Assembly: GCA_964471555.1 (NCBI GenBank)
Contig: CAYYGM010000111.1
Coordinates: forward strand, 1-14,992
From: JADLFV01 sp964471555
GTDB lineage: Bacteria > Planctomycetota > Phycisphaerae > Phycisphaerales > Phycisphaeraceae
DNA: 14,992 bases
Direction: 5' to 3'
Below, piece by piece: positions 13,915 to 14,992 of this stretch (positions are counted from its first letter, which is position 1; every line of letters starts with the position of its first letter). Both the position numbers and the translations under genes were made by a program. Below the pieces are notes generated by a model. The model saw nothing but the letters and a program-made list of their open reading frames with translations, did not search any database and was not told the DNA's origin.

Positions 13915-14979
13915 GTGTCTTCAAGTCTGATGGTCAGTCTGGCGGGAAAGCTCAAACAGGACATCCGCGAGCGGAACCTGAAGCCGGGCGATTCCTATCT
14001 GACCGCGTCCGAGGCTGCCACACTGCTGGGCGTCAGCACGCATCGCGCCAATCGGGCCCTGCAACTGCTGGCGGTGCAGGGTTGCCTGTCGCGCTCGCGC
14101 GGGGCGGCCCCGGTGGTGGCGGACACCATCTGGCAGGAGGGCGTGCAGCCCAAGCTGAGCAAGGTTTACGTGTTGTCGGTGCGCACGGACAGCACGGCTG
14201 AGGGTTTTTATGCCGACGGCCACGTGCTGGGTATTCAACGAGCCCTCCCGGATGCGCACATTCAATGGAACTACTTCCCGGAGCGCGATGAAGGCAAGTT
14301 CACCGCGCAACTGGTTTCCGAAGCCAGGCGCAACCACGAGAGCGCGGGCTTCGTGCTGTCGCGTTCGTCGATCGACGCCCAGGCTGTCATCAGCGAGTCA
14401 GGTCTGCCGGCTGTGATTTCGGGGACGCCTTTCGCGGGGATCAGGAATGTTTCGTCGATGGACAATGATTACGAACAGATGGCGGACCTGCATTCGACTT
14501 ACTTCCGGCAGCAGGGCTGCGATCGCGTGCTGCTGGTGATGCACAACCGGATGTACGGCGGCGGCTTCGTGTTCCTGGATGCCATGAACCGCCGGGTGGC
14601 GGAGTGCGGTTACAGCCCGCATCAGGTGGCCATCCGTTTTCTGCCCGTGCACGACATGCCCATCGCGGCGACCATCGCGGAGGAAACCGCCAGGAGCAGG
14701 CGATTGGGCGTATTCGTCTGGGGCATGCCGCTGGCTCAACGGGTGGCGGCCGGGATGACCGCGCAGGGCCTGACGCCGGGCCGCGACGTGGTGGTGACCT
14801 ACAGCGGTTACTACTCGGCCGGTCCCTTGGAGCCGTTGAAGCTTCCGCACGATCAATCGGTGCTGGACCCTCAACAGCAGGGCGAGCAAGTGGCTGCGAT
14901 GTTGCTGGCCCACGCCAGCGGCAAGTTGAAGCAGCCGCAGCACGTGAAGATAGGAACACGCTTGGTCTGTCCCGAGTAA
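13915..14979 (+). CDS. Chimeric transcription regulator: GntR-type HTH with LacI-type sensor domain (AraR-like architecture)
   Basis: The protein has 354 residues. The GTG at 13915 is chosen because GGAGG (13905-13909) sits 5 bp upstream; the ATG at 13913 is out of frame and stops after five codons. Residues about 1-70 form a GntR-like winged helix-turn-helix (KLKQDIRERNLKPGDSYL, then ASEAATLLGVSTHRANRAL). From about residue 80 to the end the chain resembles a periplasmic-binding-type LacI sensor: AGFVLSRSSI, SGLPAVISG, SSMDNDYEQM, RQQGCDRVLLV and DVVVTYSGYY. The combination is that of B. subtilis AraR, a sugar-responsive repressor. The effector is unknown. It may control itself, the upstream glycerol-phosphate genes or genes beyond the right edge. 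An ATG overlapping its stop codon (14979) could begin another gene, but too little sequence remains to judge. Confidence 0.85.
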   Translation: MSSSLMVSLAGKLKQDIRERNLKPGDSYLTASEAATLLGVSTHRANRALQLLAVQGCLSRSRGAAPVVADTIWQEGVQPKLSKVYVLSVRTDSTAEGFYADGHVLGIQRALPDAHIQWNYFPERDEGKFTAQLVSEARRNHESAGFVLSRSSIDAQAVISESGLPAVISGTPFAGIRNVSSMDNDYEQMADLHSTYFRQQGCDRVLLVMHNRMYGGGFVFLDAMNRRVAECGYSPHQVAIRFLPVHDMPIAATIAEETARSRRLGVFVWGMPLAQRVAAGMTAQGLTPGRDVVVTYSGYYSAGPLEPLKLPHDQSVLDPQQQGEQVAAMLLAHASGKLKQPQHVKIGTRLVCPE

Positions 14980-14992
14980 TGCGGAGTGATTG

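Noticed and set aside
13913..13930. Five-codon ATG frame overlapping the regulator's GTG start
   Set aside because: Too short to support as a leader peptide, and the ribosome site is equally explained by the GTG start two bases downstream.
14979..14992. ATG overlapping the regulator's stop codon as the start of a further gene
   Set aside because: Only four codons remain in the window and no ribosome site is evident, so it cannot be supported.

Overview
The window looks like a piece of a chromosome from a Planctomycetota bacterium, probably Phycisphaerae-like. The basis is a GC-rich genome with two PEP-CTERM-type C-termini (one next to dockerin-like repeats), a formylglycine-type sulfatase, sialidase-like beta-propellers, a two-lobed secreted aspartyl protease, and intergenic families of CACGGAT and CACGAAGG repeats. 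The phylum call is inference from gene content; no rRNA or other phylogenetic marker is present.

Left third (1-5549): secreted glycan-processing genes. A partial dockerin/PEP-CTERM protein ends at 312 and is followed by a very long terminator-like hairpin (357-410). Next comes a compact unit of a sigma70-like promoter (456-484), a strongly structured RNA segment and a canonical intrinsic terminator (588-621), with no gene inside. One RNA segment (546-555) can pair either within the upstream fold or with the terminator's 5' arm, so the unit could be a small RNA or a riboswitch-like attenuator upstream of the sulfatase (772-2172). A PEP-CTERM sialidase-like protein (2363-3976) follows, and a second sialidase-like protein lies on the minus strand (4350-5549).

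Middle (5703-8220): a uroporphyrinogen-decarboxylase-like protein and, 7 bp downstream, an exported protein with two DTGA aspartyl-protease motifs. The gap after them carries an inverted CACGGAT repeat between convergent genes.

Right half (8221-13669): a glycerol-phosphate island. glpP (a glycerol-3-phosphate-responsive antiterminator) reads leftward. Divergently there is a tight four-gene operon: HAD-IIA phosphatase, glycerol-3-phosphate dehydrogenase (glpD), glycerophosphodiester phosphodiesterase, and sn-glycerol-1-phosphate dehydrogenase (AraM/EgsA type). Immediately before the first start codon is an intrinsic terminator whose T-tract touches the ATG and whose 3' arm contains the only Shine-Dalgarno candidate. 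This is the expected target type for GlpP. Together the genes could release glycerol phosphates from diesters, oxidise both sn-1 and sn-3 stereoisomers to dihydroxyacetone phosphate, or dephosphorylate them.

Right end (13670-14992): an AT-rich gap with a terminator hairpin, a promoter with a consensus -35 box and an overlapping palindromic operator candidate. It drives a chimeric regulator with a GntR-type DNA-binding domain and a LacI-type sensor domain, the architecture of AraR. No tRNA, rRNA, CRISPR array or transposase was recognised.
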